64,000 nucleotides of DNA from Gammaproteobacteria bacterium (GCA_036383255.1 DASVOS010000010.1:62001-126000); one strand, 5' to 3'; shown: positions 35,176-43,756, counted from the first letter of the stretch. Program-made: numbers and translations. Notes: generated by a model from the letters alone, not told the origin.

Positions 35176-36096
35176 ATGAACAACATACCTGCAAAACAAA
35201 ATGAACAAGAAGAGCTTAGAAAGCTCGCAGCTATGCGATTTACCTATTCGTCAGCCAAGATGGTTCTCTTCTGGCAGTTTTTTCTGAGCGTTCCCGTCTC
35301 TGTAACAGCCGCGATCTTGTCGCTGGCGTACCCAAGTCTCAAGGGTTATGCGACGTTCATAGGCTTGGTAGTGACCGCCTTGAACCTGGCGTGGCTGACC
35401 CCATGGCAGACACGTCTCCGAAAGCAGGCAGCTAACATCCAGGAAGCGTTCGATTGCTATGTGCTGGATTTGGAGTGGAACCCAATCAAGGCAGGCCAAC
35501 GCCCATTACCGGAGCTCATCAAAGAGAGAGCTGACCAGTATTTTCCAAATCGGACCGACTTCCCGGGTCTTAGGGATTGGTACCCCATCGTGGTTGGGAC
35601 TGTCCGGCTTGAGATAGGTCGAATTATCTGTCAAAGAGAGAACTGTGTTTGGGATGCCAAGCAGAGGCACTCCTATGCCACGGCAATGGTCTCTTTCATT
35701 GCGGCTTGTATTGTCGCGGTATTCGTAGCTGGCATGGTAGAAGGTCTTACGGTCGAGAAATGGATCCTCTCAGTCGTCGGACCACTAATACCGGCATTCA
35801 CATTTGCGTGGCAACAGGGGCGAGAGCACCGTGCTGCTGCGACGAGACTTGAGGATCTGAGAAACCATGCCGACGGCTTAGTGGATGCGGTACTCGGTGG
35901 GCTTGCGGATGGCCAAGCAACAGCGCTATCACGAAGCTTGCAGGACGAGATACTAGACTCTAGGCAGCGGAATGCTCCTGTCTTTGACTGGGTTTTCAAT
36001 TTTCTACGACCAGAGTACGAAGCACAGATGCGATATGGTGCCAAGGAGCTGGTTGCCAAGGTGGCGCGCAACGGAGGTGGAAGTGGATCGCAATAG
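35176..36096 (+). CDS. S-4TM family putative pore-forming effector (locus 2)
   Basis: A 306-residue protein with four membrane helices (about 28-75 and 165-215). It carries the conserved block IQEAFDCYVLDLEWN and RIICQRENCVWDAKQRH. It is paralogous to 21762-22658 along its whole length. It sits between two CD-NTase genes, starting next to the first and overlapping the second by 14 bases. It is presumably the killing component that senses one or both cyclic nucleotide products. Confidence 0.8.
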   Translation: MNNIPAKQNEQEELRKLAAMRFTYSSAKMVLFWQFFLSVPVSVTAAILSLAYPSLKGYATFIGLVVTALNLAWLTPWQTRLRKQAANIQEAFDCYVLDLEWNPIKAGQRPLPELIKERADQYFPNRTDFPGLRDWYPIVVGTVRLEIGRIICQRENCVWDAKQRHSYATAMVSFIAACIVAVFVAGMVEGLTVEKWILSVVGPLIPAFTFAWQQGREHRAAATRLEDLRNHADGLVDAVLGGLADGQATALSRSLQDEILDSRQRNAPVFDWVFNFLRPEYEAQMRYGAKELVAKVARNGGGSGSQ

Positions 36097-36964
36097 GGCA
36101 CCAAATGCGAACCTTTTAGGTCTGCTCAAGTACATCCAGCCACAGCCTTCAGAGTTGTCGCGCGCTACGGGGCATGCTCAGACAGTACGGAATAGACTGA
36201 CCGGGAACTTCGATATTCGTAAGTTTACAAGGATTGGTAGCCACCAACGCGGCACGGCAATTCGACATTACAGTGACCTAGATTTCATTGCAGTGCTAGC
36301 CCGCAAGGAAGCTCGGTGGGGTCGTTCCACCGTAGCATCTACGACTGTCTTGAACCGAGTTCGGGACGATTTAATTGACCGATATACGACAACCGATATC
36401 GGACGAGACAAGCAGGCCATAGTGATTGGTTTCTCCGGTGGGCAAAGCTCGATGGATGTGGTTCCTGCACTGTTTGATTCGTTTAGTGCCGGCCGACCAA
36501 TCTACGTGATTCCAGATGGTGTCGGTGGTTGGCGTGAGACAAGTCCCGAGAGTCATGACAGATATTTCGCTTCCGCTGATGAACGGAGTGTAAGCAAGCT
36601 GCGACGCACCATTCAGCTTCTCAAGTGGTGGAAGCATAGCCGTACCCCAACTGTGCCAATTTCGTCGTTTTATATGGAAGTGGTTCTCGCAAGCCAAGGC
36701 ACATGCGCTGGAGTCATGTCATACAGCCAGTGCTTATATCAAGCTTTCAGGACGTTATCGGTAAGGGCGGGGCAGGGAATTAGAGATCCTCTGGGAATCT
36801 CGGGAGTTATCGCGGCTGCGGATACAAACGCTAAACTTGATTCGTTGCGAAGAGCACTTTCATATGCCGAAGAACATGCGGCGAAGGCGTTTGATCAAGA
36901 GAGGCTCGGCAGCGGTAACCGCGCCAACGATCAGTGGAATATGGTTTTCAATGGTAGCTTCTAG
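36083..36964 (+). CDS. CD-NTase B of the Ubl-associated CBASS
   Basis: A 293-residue cyclase starting at GTG 36083, with GGAGG five bases upstream inside the S-4TM gene. The active site is G52-S53, D65/D67 (SDLDFIA) and D125 (SMDVVPA), complete. Length, motif positions and many segments match the enzyme at 22672-23553. The two S-4TM/CD-NTase pairs therefore descend from one ancestral module. It ends FNGSF, again without a conjugatable Gly. Confidence 0.85.
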   Translation: MDRNRAPNANLLGLLKYIQPQPSELSRATGHAQTVRNRLTGNFDIRKFTRIGSHQRGTAIRHYSDLDFIAVLARKEARWGRSTVASTTVLNRVRDDLIDRYTTTDIGRDKQAIVIGFSGGQSSMDVVPALFDSFSAGRPIYVIPDGVGGWRETSPESHDRYFASADERSVSKLRRTIQLLKWWKHSRTPTVPISSFYMEVVLASQGTCAGVMSYSQCLYQAFRTLSVRAGQGIRDPLGISGVIAAADTNAKLDSLRRALSYAEEHAAKAFDQERLGSGNRANDQWNMVFNGSF

Positions 36965-36988
36965 AATGCGACATCGGGGCCGTATTTA

Positions 36989-37558
36989 ATGAACTTTGAT
37001 TTCCGCAACGAATATGAGTGGGAGTTAGAGTACAAGGAGGCTTTGCGTGCCGCCGTGGCAACACCTGTCGGAATCCTAACCGGAATCGGCACGTTAATTG
37101 GATTCATGATTCTTCGGTTCCAGTATTCCCAAGATCTTTACTACACGATATTTTTTGTTGTGCTTTGCGGGGCGGCGGCGTGCAGCCTGGCTGTTGCGGT
37201 TTATGCGCTTGCACGAACGTCGCACGGGAATGTCTACAAGAGAGTGGAGTATGCCTCTGGGCTCCAGGCGTTCCATACGCAATTGACTCAATGGCACAGA
37301 CTTAGTCTCGCCTCCAGGGATGAGGATATTGAAAGAGACTTCAAGGAATATCTAGATAGCTCGTATGCGAAAGCATCAGAACATAACGCCAAGGTTAACG
37401 AAGCCAGAGCAGATTATCTGTTTATAGCCAACAGGTGCTTGCTGGCTTCGGCCGTTTTCACTGCGTTGGCGTTTGCCCCCTATTTTTACAACTTCGAAAC
37501 CCAACCTCAAAAGCCGCAGTTGGTGATTCTCGAAGCGAATTCTGTACACCCTAAGTGA
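36989..37558 (+). CDS. Three-TM membrane protein of the CBASS operon (SLATT-like?)
   Basis: A 189-residue protein. Two N-terminal membrane helices (about 25-47 and 52-75) precede a long soluble helical region (80-145) and a third helix (about 148-168). The layout resembles SLATT-type effectors found with cyclic-nucleotide systems, but no signature was matched. It starts 24 bases after CD-NTase B. It could be a second effector or a partner that tunes the S-4TM pore. Confidence 0.5.
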   Translation: MNFDFRNEYEWELEYKEALRAAVATPVGILTGIGTLIGFMILRFQYSQDLYYTIFFVVLCGAAACSLAVAVYALARTSHGNVYKRVEYASGLQAFHTQLTQWHRLSLASRDEDIERDFKEYLDSSYAKASEHNAKVNEARADYLFIANRCLLASAVFTALAFAPYFYNFETQPQKPQLVILEANSVHPK

Positions 37559-37567
37559 GGACAAGCC

Positions 37568-37690
37568 ATGTCAAACCAAGACAAGCCTGCAGCACCACCT
37601 CCACCCCCTCCGCCGCCCGTGACTCCGTCAAAGCCATCGGGCCCGCCTCTACGAGATGTTAGAGAAGGGCATATTCCGCGGAAGAAATAA
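37568..37690 (+). CDS. 40-residue proline-rich peptide
   Basis: A small open frame 9 bases after the previous stop, with GAGG seven bases before its ATG. The product starts MSNQDKPAA, continues with eight consecutive Pro, and has a basic end (HIPRKK). It is too short for routine annotation. It is the last open frame before the strong hairpin at 37705. The spacing, ribosome binding site and codon use suggest it is translated. The function is unknown; a poly-Pro ligand or a small toxin-control peptide are possibilities. Confidence 0.5.
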   Translation: MSNQDKPAAPPPPPPPPVTPSKPSGPPLRDVREGHIPRKK

Positions 37691-37695
37691 GGCAG

Positions 37696-38796
37696 ATGCA
37701 AGCTGGCTGCTTACACCTAGATCTGGGTGTAAGCAGCCACGCTGCGTCCAGTTTCAGCACGCTGCATAATCCGCTCTATTACAGCGGGTTAATCCACATG
37801 AACGGCCGCATTTATGACCCGACGATCGGCCGAATGTTGTCTGTTGACCCTGTTTATCAGGCTCCTACAAACAGCCAGTCAATCAATCCTTATAGCTATG
37901 TGATGAATAATCCTCTGTCTCTGGTTGATCCTAGCGGATATTGCGGAACTGCCACTCAGGGCAGCAATAGCCAATGCCAGACTGACGGTAGTACGGGCCC
38001 TTCCAACGACAACGACAAGCTCAAACCTGGGCAAGAGCAATCGGTAACATTCAAAGATCCTAAGACGGGTCAGATTGTAACCATCACTGCGAAAGTCAAC
38101 GCGGACGGCAGCGTGTCCGTTTACGACAATAAGGGTACTGTCGGGATGAATATGGCCGTCGTTTCGGCGATACAAAGCTTAGGTAGTCAAAGCACAACTA
38201 CACCCAGTGCTACCAATGCGTCAGGGTCCGGGAATCAGGGGTCGCCGGCCCAGAGAGGAACCGTAACTATTAATACTCAAGGTGCACCCGAGGGGTTTGC
38301 GGCAGATGTAATTAAGGCGATGGCCCACACGGACGCATCTGGTATTGATCCCTACAATGACATCATAAATAAGGGAACTAATCTCACGATTAGTTACTCA
38401 GATACGAAACATACCGGCGGAGAGGCTGGCGACGATGGGTTTGGTGTGACGGAAGATAATGGGGTTGTCACGAGCGCCAAACTCTTCTGGAATCCAAGTC
38501 AGGGTATGCGTGTTAGTGGAGCGCACGGTCCGATTCAGAGTCCTGCGATGGGGCTGTTCCACGAAGCAGAGCATATTGTGCGGGTACAAAGTGGCGCTGC
38601 AGATCTTGAGTTTGACCCAAAATTGCAGATGATGCGCGCCACGGAAAAAGAGGAAGATTGGATTATCAATCATCCAGAACGCGACGCCGCAAAGGCTCTG
38701 GGTGAGCCGATCCGGCAGTATCATTGGCAAGGCGGTCAAGCAGGCCAGCAGCCGACCGTGCCAGACCCCACCTATCATGATCCGCCTAACTATTAA
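37696..38796 (+). CDS. Orphan Rhs C-terminal tip with zincin (M91-like) toxin domain
   Basis: A 366-residue frame. After about 25 non-typical residues, the end of an Rhs core appears (GRIYDPTIGRMLSVDPVYQA, then NPYSYVMNNPLSLVDPSGY). A variable toxin region of about 280 residues follows. It includes HEAEH, a HExxH zinc site, and a later Glu/Arg-rich segment EKEEDWIINHPERDAAK reminiscent of M91/NleD-type peptidases. The large N-terminal Rhs shell is absent. This is an orphan cassette that could recombine with a full rhs gene elsewhere. ATG 37798 is an in-frame alternative start. A putative immunity gene follows after 12 bases. Confidence 0.7.
   Translation: MQAGCLHLDLGVSSHAASSFSTLHNPLYYSGLIHMNGRIYDPTIGRMLSVDPVYQAPTNSQSINPYSYVMNNPLSLVDPSGYCGTATQGSNSQCQTDGSTGPSNDNDKLKPGQEQSVTFKDPKTGQIVTITAKVNADGSVSVYDNKGTVGMNMAVVSAIQSLGSQSTTTPSATNASGSGNQGSPAQRGTVTINTQGAPEGFAADVIKAMAHTDASGIDPYNDIINKGTNLTISYSDTKHTGGEAGDDGFGVTEDNGVVTSAKLFWNPSQGMRVSGAHGPIQSPAMGLFHEAEHIVRVQSGAADLEFDPKLQMMRATEKEEDWIINHPERDAAKALGEPIRQYHWQGGQAGQQPTVPDPTYHDPPNY
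37705..37738 (+). terminator. Strong hairpin ending the CBASS operon
   Basis: A perfect 13-bp stem (GGCTGCTTACACC with GGTGTAAGCAGCC) and an 8-base loop. No T-run follows, so it is either a Rho-dependent or processed end, or a cassette boundary. It lies 15 bases after the proline-rich frame and within the nominal 5' end of the Rhs fragment. Confidence 0.55.
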
Positions 38797-38808
38797 GAGG
38801 GCTTCTCC

Positions 38809-39279
38809 GTGAAGAAAAGCGTTTTTATCGTGCTAATGGTTTTAGTGACCATTTTTGGCTCGGCTTGCGCAGCTGCCGGCGGAACACAGTCGACTGCCTA
38901 TGTAAAAGGCCAAGTATATTTATTTCATTGGGAGGAGATCACCAATAGAATAAGGCCATTGTCTGAAGTTAGAACCGAACGTACGGAGTACGTTGAAATC
39001 TCTAACGTCGAGTATCTGAAGGCTTTTGTTGGCTGGTTAAGGCTCGATGCTCTAACAGAAGTGGAAGAGCCAGTAGAGCATAACGCTCTTTTTGTTATTG
39101 ACTTAACCAAGGCTGACGGTGGCGTGGATACCTACTACTCTGATGGTTGTAACCTTTATAGTGCTGACTCCAAGTATTCACGTCCCATAGATGCTTCCTT
39201 TAGGAAGCAGTTTGATTTCTACGGCGATGATATGGTGTTCAAGACGTCTGGGAAAAGTTATAAGCTGTGCGGTAACTAG
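38809..39279 (+). CDS. Putative immunity lipoprotein for the Rhs toxin
   Basis: A 156-residue protein with a signal peptide and a likely lipobox (GSAC, Cys about 20). The mature part has a repeated Cys pair (SDGCNLY and YKLCG). It lies 12 bases after the Rhs toxin tip and before a terminator, the usual place of an immunity gene. An exported immunity protein would fit a toxin that acts in, or passes through, the periplasm. No family was recognised, so the role rests on position. Confidence 0.5.
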   Translation: MKKSVFIVLMVLVTIFGSACAAAGGTQSTAYVKGQVYLFHWEEITNRIRPLSEVRTERTEYVEISNVEYLKAFVGWLRLDALTEVEEPVEHNALFVIDLTKADGGVDTYYSDGCNLYSADSKYSRPIDASFRKQFDFYGDDMVFKTSGKSYKLCGN

Positions 39280-39305
39280 AGCTTCATCCTGATATGTATA
39301 TGTAT

Positions 39306-39328
39306 ACGGGCGCTTCGGCGCCCGTTTT
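39306..39328 (+). terminator. Rho-independent terminator after the immunity gene
   Basis: An ACGGGCGC-TTCG-GCGCCCGT stem with the extra-stable UUCG loop, followed by TTTT. It ends the Rhs toxin/immunity unit. Confidence 0.9.
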
Positions 39329-39345
39329 ATTTGGTTTACTGTCCC

Positions 39346-39427
39346 GCACCAGTACGGTGTCCAGCCTTCACCGGTTTGGGTGCCCAGTCGTGGGTAGCAG
39401 AGTGTCCATTTTGACCCAGCGTATGCA
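39346..39427. repeat. Remnant of a second IS21-type transposon end
   Basis: Read on the minus strand from 39427 it begins TGCATACGCTGGGTCAAAAT, then GGACAC, closely paralleling the left terminus of the large element (TGCAAAAACCGGTCAATCTG, then GGACACC). A further GGTGTCCAGCC block aligns as well. No partner end or target duplication was found. The surrounding 300 bp (39329-39626) hold no other clear gene except the promoter of the next gene and possibly a broken minus-strand frame. Confidence 0.5.
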
Positions 39428-39626
39428 TTAAGCAAACAAATTCCCATTAAACGTCGATTTGGCTCGTTTCCCCGCACCGAATTCAGCGTTGGCCAAAGTA
39501 AATTGGGTAAGTACGTCCAAGATGGCCTTTGAAGGCACCTTAAGACCACCTAGCGCCCTTAACAGAGAGGCACGTTTGGGTTGTACTTAGTGTTGGGAAT
39601 TAAACCTCAGAACAAGGAGACGCGCT

Positions 39627-40175
39627 ATGAAGCTCATGATCTGCGGGTTGGGAGTGTTGGCGGCGGCTTTGACGTTCGTCCCTGGCGCCAATGTCGAAGC
39701 CAAGGGTGTGGGTGAGGGGCTCGAATTCTTCCATACTCTCTACGAGGCAAAAGAACTCCTCGGGATTATCAATACTTCGGCTGGGCTGGATGATTTCACG
39801 ATCATCACAGTTCAGCTCGGTTCGGAAGATGCAATGATACAGAGTGCGATGACCACGGATCTAGCTATCAAAATGGGAGTGTTCCCATCGAATCTGGTCC
39901 AGGATGGCAAGGTCTACAATCGATGGGGAGGCTCGATCATCCTCGGTCATACTCCGGAAGGACGTATGTACCTCTACACGTCCAAGCTTCCCCAGGAAGT
40001 GTGCAAGGGTGTCATCGCCCGCGATATGGCGGCGTTCCCCTACATAGGGGTGAATTGGACTGCGATGACGGACGTCAAGAGCGCGATGAATACCTGCGCC
40101 GATGGCGAGAACGCGGTGATCTTTTCATTTGACCGGAACTACCCCTCAGAGCTGCTGACGGGTCCGATGCCGTAA
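39627..40175 (+). CDS. Secreted protein resembling the PilS-type pilin domain
   Basis: A 182-residue protein with a cleavable signal peptide (about 1-25). The mature part parallels the globular domain of type IVb PilS pilins: TTDLAIKMGVFPSNLVQDG, then YNRWGGSIILG, and paired cysteines (QEVCKG and MNTCADG). The pilin prepeptide and hydrophobic N-terminal helix are absent, so it is not a standard pilin. It is preceded by AAGGAG. No conjugation or pilus genes are near. The relationship is judged by eye and may be only a fold resemblance. Confidence 0.45.
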   Translation: MKLMICGLGVLAAALTFVPGANVEAKGVGEGLEFFHTLYEAKELLGIINTSAGLDDFTIITVQLGSEDAMIQSAMTTDLAIKMGVFPSNLVQDGKVYNRWGGSIILGHTPEGRMYLYTSKLPQEVCKGVIARDMAAFPYIGVNWTAMTDVKSAMNTCADGENAVIFSFDRNYPSELLTGPMP

Positions 40176-40351
40176 CCATCGGCCGGAAGGGGTCGAGTCT
40201 GGTTCCCGGTGGCGGAACCAGACTCGATCTGGGGCTTAAGTATCCGGCGTCGCTGCCTCTGGCGCCATGCCTTTTATGCAACTAGACTCACGGCCACAGG
40301 TTGGTCAGGGGAAGCAGCGCAGTCCAGCATCGGTATTCAGGGGAATCATCA

Positions 40352-43300
40352 ATGTGGTCCTATCTGTGGTATCCGCTGGGTTGGCTATTGCGGTCCAGCG
40401 AGTACCTGACAACGACTGAGCTGTTCTGCTGGTGGCGGAGCAATCCGCTTTACTGCGGGGAGCGCTATGGCATCGGCCAGTGGCTGATGGTCGGCATTGG
40501 CCGTCTGCCGCGCCAAACCGCCTTCGAGCTGGGGGCCTTACAGATACTGCTCTTCATCAACCTGCTTGAGTACGAGCCAAGCTGGCCGTTCCCGGAGTTC
40601 AAGGCATTCGAGGACCACGCGACGCTGGTGGCGTACTTCAGCTCGCCGTGGATGTTGCAGGGCACCATCGTGGCCCTCACGTTCCCCATCGTGGTGGTCC
40701 TCATCGCGTTCCTGTTCCAGAAGCGTGACGAGTCCGATGTGCGGCTACGAATCTACCTGGGCGATTCCTGCGCCCTGGTCGTGACCGTGTCGTCGCTATC
40801 ACTGGCCCTGTGCATGACCATCCAGTACGTGTTGCTCTGGTTCGACGACCGCTACCTGGTGCAGTGGGTCATGGTGATGGACATCGCATGGTTTGTCGCC
40901 AACATCGCCGGTACCCTGTACTTCCTGTACAGCTCGTTCGCGTTCCTGGTTCCGGAGTCCCGGTCCCGGACCATCCGCCGCTACGTCTTCACGGTCATCT
41001 GGCCGGAGCAGGTGCGCAGCCTGTTCAAGCAGTGGCTGGTGGTGCAGGCAGCAGACGATCCCACGCTGCTACCCGAGGGTCGGCATAGCATCTATATCGG
41101 ATCCAACTGGAGGGCGTACGGTGATCCAGTCAGCGAGCGGTACTTCTTCTGGCAGGTCTATCTCTCCGCCATCAACTTCCGCATCCTAGAGTGGGCCCTG
41201 AGATTGTGGCGGCGGAAGCTGAACCGCACTCCCCAGACCAAGACATCCCGGCAGAAGCTATTGGGACAAGAACCCAAGCTGCTGCTCCCTGTGGATTTCG
41301 ACACCCCGTCGAAGGGGAAGATGAGCGTGGTCCGCGTGCTGGCCGGCGAGCAACCAGGCTGGGTGACCCGGCTGCTCCTGTGGTTTGCCCTCTGCTGGAC
41401 GCAGCGGGCACCCGCGCCGCGGCCCCAGGTTGAGGATTTGCTCGAGGAGTTCAAGGGCGATGTCCTGGAGGCGCTTCACAGCAGTCGCCAGGAGCTGTTC
41501 AAGAAGTCCTACAAGGAGCTGCTCAGCTTCATCGTGCTCCTTATCCGCTCCAGCGCCTACTCGAAGGGCAGGGAGAAGGGGAACTTCGCGTTGTTGATGG
41601 ACCGGAGCGGCCTGAACGTGATGCACCAGAAATGGCTACGCATCAACGTGCCGATCTTCGATGCGGCGACCAAGACCCTGAAGGACGACGACTTCTATTT
41701 CCGGCAGGTCACCGGCGTGCCGTATCGCCTCGCCATCGAGCTGAACGGGCTGGAGCACTTGGATTTCAAGCGATCCGCTGTGTTCCTGTCCAATACGATC
41801 TGGTGGGTACTGGGCAACTGGTGGAACCGCGCCGTCGAGGACCAGGGCGTGCTCGAGCACTCCAAGTGTGTCCCCGTGGAGCTGAAGCCGCCGCTGCGGT
41901 CAGCCTACAACGCGGCGCTGAACGACTTCGTCGGCTCCTACGAGACCCTGCGTTCCATCGGTTTCGACCCTTTCGACAAGGTGTCATTCGAGGCGTGGCC
42001 GCGGGCCCAGGACACGACCCGGCTGCACATGCTGCATATCTCGCAGATCCTGAATATGGTATTCACCGCCGTGCATCGCGGAGACACCATGGGGGCGGAG
42101 GCCGCGCTCGACATGTTGCAGCGCTGGGCGGACACCTTGGACCTCCGCCTGGGCGGCATAACCGGCCTGCCGATGCGTGGGTGGCGGCTGACTGTCAACG
42201 ACGTGATCGGCAAGGACGTGGAGGAGGTGGAGAAGCTGATCAATGATGCCGACGATCTGTCGGACATGAGCGGCAACGAGGCGGCGGCGCTGGTGGGCCG
42301 CGCCATCAAGAACTTGTGGCAGGACATGACTGTGCTTGCCGCCCTGGGATTGCTGCTGTCCGGCGCCGAATGCAAGGGGGACCAACCTTTGTCGTCCCGG
42401 CTCGGGCGGAGCCTCATCGATGGGATCACGACCCGCGCCGGGGGCACACGCGCGGGCGGATGGCGGCCGGCTCGTGGCCGGTCAGACGTCTTGCAGATCA
42501 TCTTCCGCCAGTATTCATCGCGTGGTGCGGCGGGCGACTACGGCATGTATCTCGACCAAGTCTGGACGGCCATGCACGAGATCGGCAACGAGCCGGCGAT
42601 CTCGGGCCGCATCTACAGCATGAACAGTAACGTGCCCGACCAAGACAAGGTGATGGGGGTACAGCTCCTGTACCTGATGGTCTCGGAGGTGGGTCCGTGG
42701 CATCCGGAACGGCAGTTCAGCCAGTACGTGTCCGGGTTGGTGAGCACGGACAACGAGGCCACCCAGCGTTTGCGCGACTACGTGAAGCTGCTCTTGGCCA
42801 GAGTGGAGGGACAGGAGTTCGAGGGCCTGGTGGAGACCTACCAGCGGCTGCGCAAGGACTCGACCCGTGATGATTTCGAGGCCCAGCGCGCCATCGTGCG
42901 CGACGGGCTACGCGCTTTGGCTGAGATGTTCGACGCGGCGCTGAACCAAGATCTTGCTAACGCCGAGTTCGATGTTGAGCGCTTGCGGGAAGTGGAGGAG
43001 TGGGCGTCCGCGACGGGCTTCATCCCCGCGCGCAGCATCGCGCCCGTTTCCATGTTCCGCCGCGCCGAATATGCCCCTGACATAGGCATCGAGCACGCGC
43101 TGACCATCAACAAGATGGGCAAGGGCGAGTTCGTGACGCCCAGGCGCGGCACTGTGGCCCTGAATGAGCAGGACTGGTTCGACGCCACCGTCCGCGACCG
43201 TGTGGCCCTCACAGTAACCTCGGACCTCATCACAGGTCTAGACCTGCAAACGGTCTCGACCGCCTCCCCCGAGGCTTATTGGGAAGCGTTCGAGCGCACC

Positions 43301-43756
43301 GCAAAATACTTGCGCGGCAGGAACCTGACCCCGGTGCTGCTGATCGACTACGCCGGTCCTCCGGGATGGCTGCGCTATTGGATCTCGACGGTCCAGCCGC
43401 AGGGCACGTTCGTGCCGAAGGACCTCCAGGTCACCTTCGACCGCCCGCGGGGCGGCATTTCGGGGTACCTTGCCACGCTCAATGGCGTCCAGGTCTACCG
43501 TGCCTACATACCTCGCCAGCAGTCTCTGATGCTACCGTCCGAGACCTTCGACACCATTCGGTTCAGGACATACATCGGAGGCCACACCGTGCTGGCGTCC
43601 ATCGCGGAGGAGCCCACGGATCCACGGTTGGTCAACCTGACGTTGAAGTGGGCGCATGAGATCAAGTACGACGAGAGCCTGCGGTCCCTGGCGACGCGCT
43701 TCATGTATGGGGCGAAGACAGAGCCAGAAGAGTTGGCGCCAAAGGCAGGCGGATGA
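40352..43756 (+). CDS. Very large membrane protein of unknown function
   Basis: A 1134-residue protein starting at the ATG preceded by GGGGA. At least four membrane helices lie in the first 210 residues (for example VALTFPIVVVLIAFLF and VTVSSLSLALCMTIQYVLLW). A soluble region of about 900 residues follows, mostly helical, and becomes beta-rich near the end (PVLLIDYAGPPGWLRYW, VQVYRAYIPRQQ). No known domain was recognised. A secreted small protein is encoded directly after it with a 4-base overlap, so the two work together. The size, membrane anchor and place in defence cargo make a sensor or effector plausible, but this is inference. Confidence 0.65.
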   Translation: MWSYLWYPLGWLLRSSEYLTTTELFCWWRSNPLYCGERYGIGQWLMVGIGRLPRQTAFELGALQILLFINLLEYEPSWPFPEFKAFEDHATLVAYFSSPWMLQGTIVALTFPIVVVLIAFLFQKRDESDVRLRIYLGDSCALVVTVSSLSLALCMTIQYVLLWFDDRYLVQWVMVMDIAWFVANIAGTLYFLYSSFAFLVPESRSRTIRRYVFTVIWPEQVRSLFKQWLVVQAADDPTLLPEGRHSIYIGSNWRAYGDPVSERYFFWQVYLSAINFRILEWALRLWRRKLNRTPQTKTSRQKLLGQEPKLLLPVDFDTPSKGKMSVVRVLAGEQPGWVTRLLLWFALCWTQRAPAPRPQVEDLLEEFKGDVLEALHSSRQELFKKSYKELLSFIVLLIRSSAYSKGREKGNFALLMDRSGLNVMHQKWLRINVPIFDAATKTLKDDDFYFRQVTGVPYRLAIELNGLEHLDFKRSAVFLSNTIWWVLGNWWNRAVEDQGVLEHSKCVPVELKPPLRSAYNAALNDFVGSYETLRSIGFDPFDKVSFEAWPRAQDTTRLHMLHISQILNMVFTAVHRGDTMGAEAALDMLQRWADTLDLRLGGITGLPMRGWRLTVNDVIGKDVEEVEKLINDADDLSDMSGNEAAALVGRAIKNLWQDMTVLAALGLLLSGAECKGDQPLSSRLGRSLIDGITTRAGGTRAGGWRPARGRSDVLQIIFRQYSSRGAAGDYGMYLDQVWTAMHEIGNEPAISGRIYSMNSNVPDQDKVMGVQLLYLMVSEVGPWHPERQFSQYVSGLVSTDNEATQRLRDYVKLLLARVEGQEFEGLVETYQRLRKDSTRDDFEAQRAIVRDGLRALAEMFDAALNQDLANAEFDVERLREVEEWASATGFIPARSIAPVSMFRRAEYAPDIGIEHALTINKMGKGEFVTPRRGTVALNEQDWFDATVRDRVALTVTSDLITGLDLQTVSTASPEAYWEAFERTAKYLRGRNLTPVLLIDYAGPPGWLRYWISTVQPQGTFVPKDLQVTFDRPRGGISGYLATLNGVQVYRAYIPRQQSLMLPSETFDTIRFRTYIGGHTVLASIAEEPTDPRLVNLTLKWAHEIKYDESLRSLATRFMYGAKTEPEELAPKAGG

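Noticed and set aside
31201-36964. Canonical type II CBASS with Cap2/Cap3
   Set aside because: E1 and E2 are separate proteins, a free Ubl is encoded, and the cyclases end in Leu or Phe rather than in a conjugatable Gly.
39428-39592. Minus-strand fragment with protein-like sequence (VPSKAILDVLTQF)
   Set aside because: It is open for only about 50 codons with no start codon and no family. It may be a broken gene beside the transposon-end remnant but cannot be supported as a feature.
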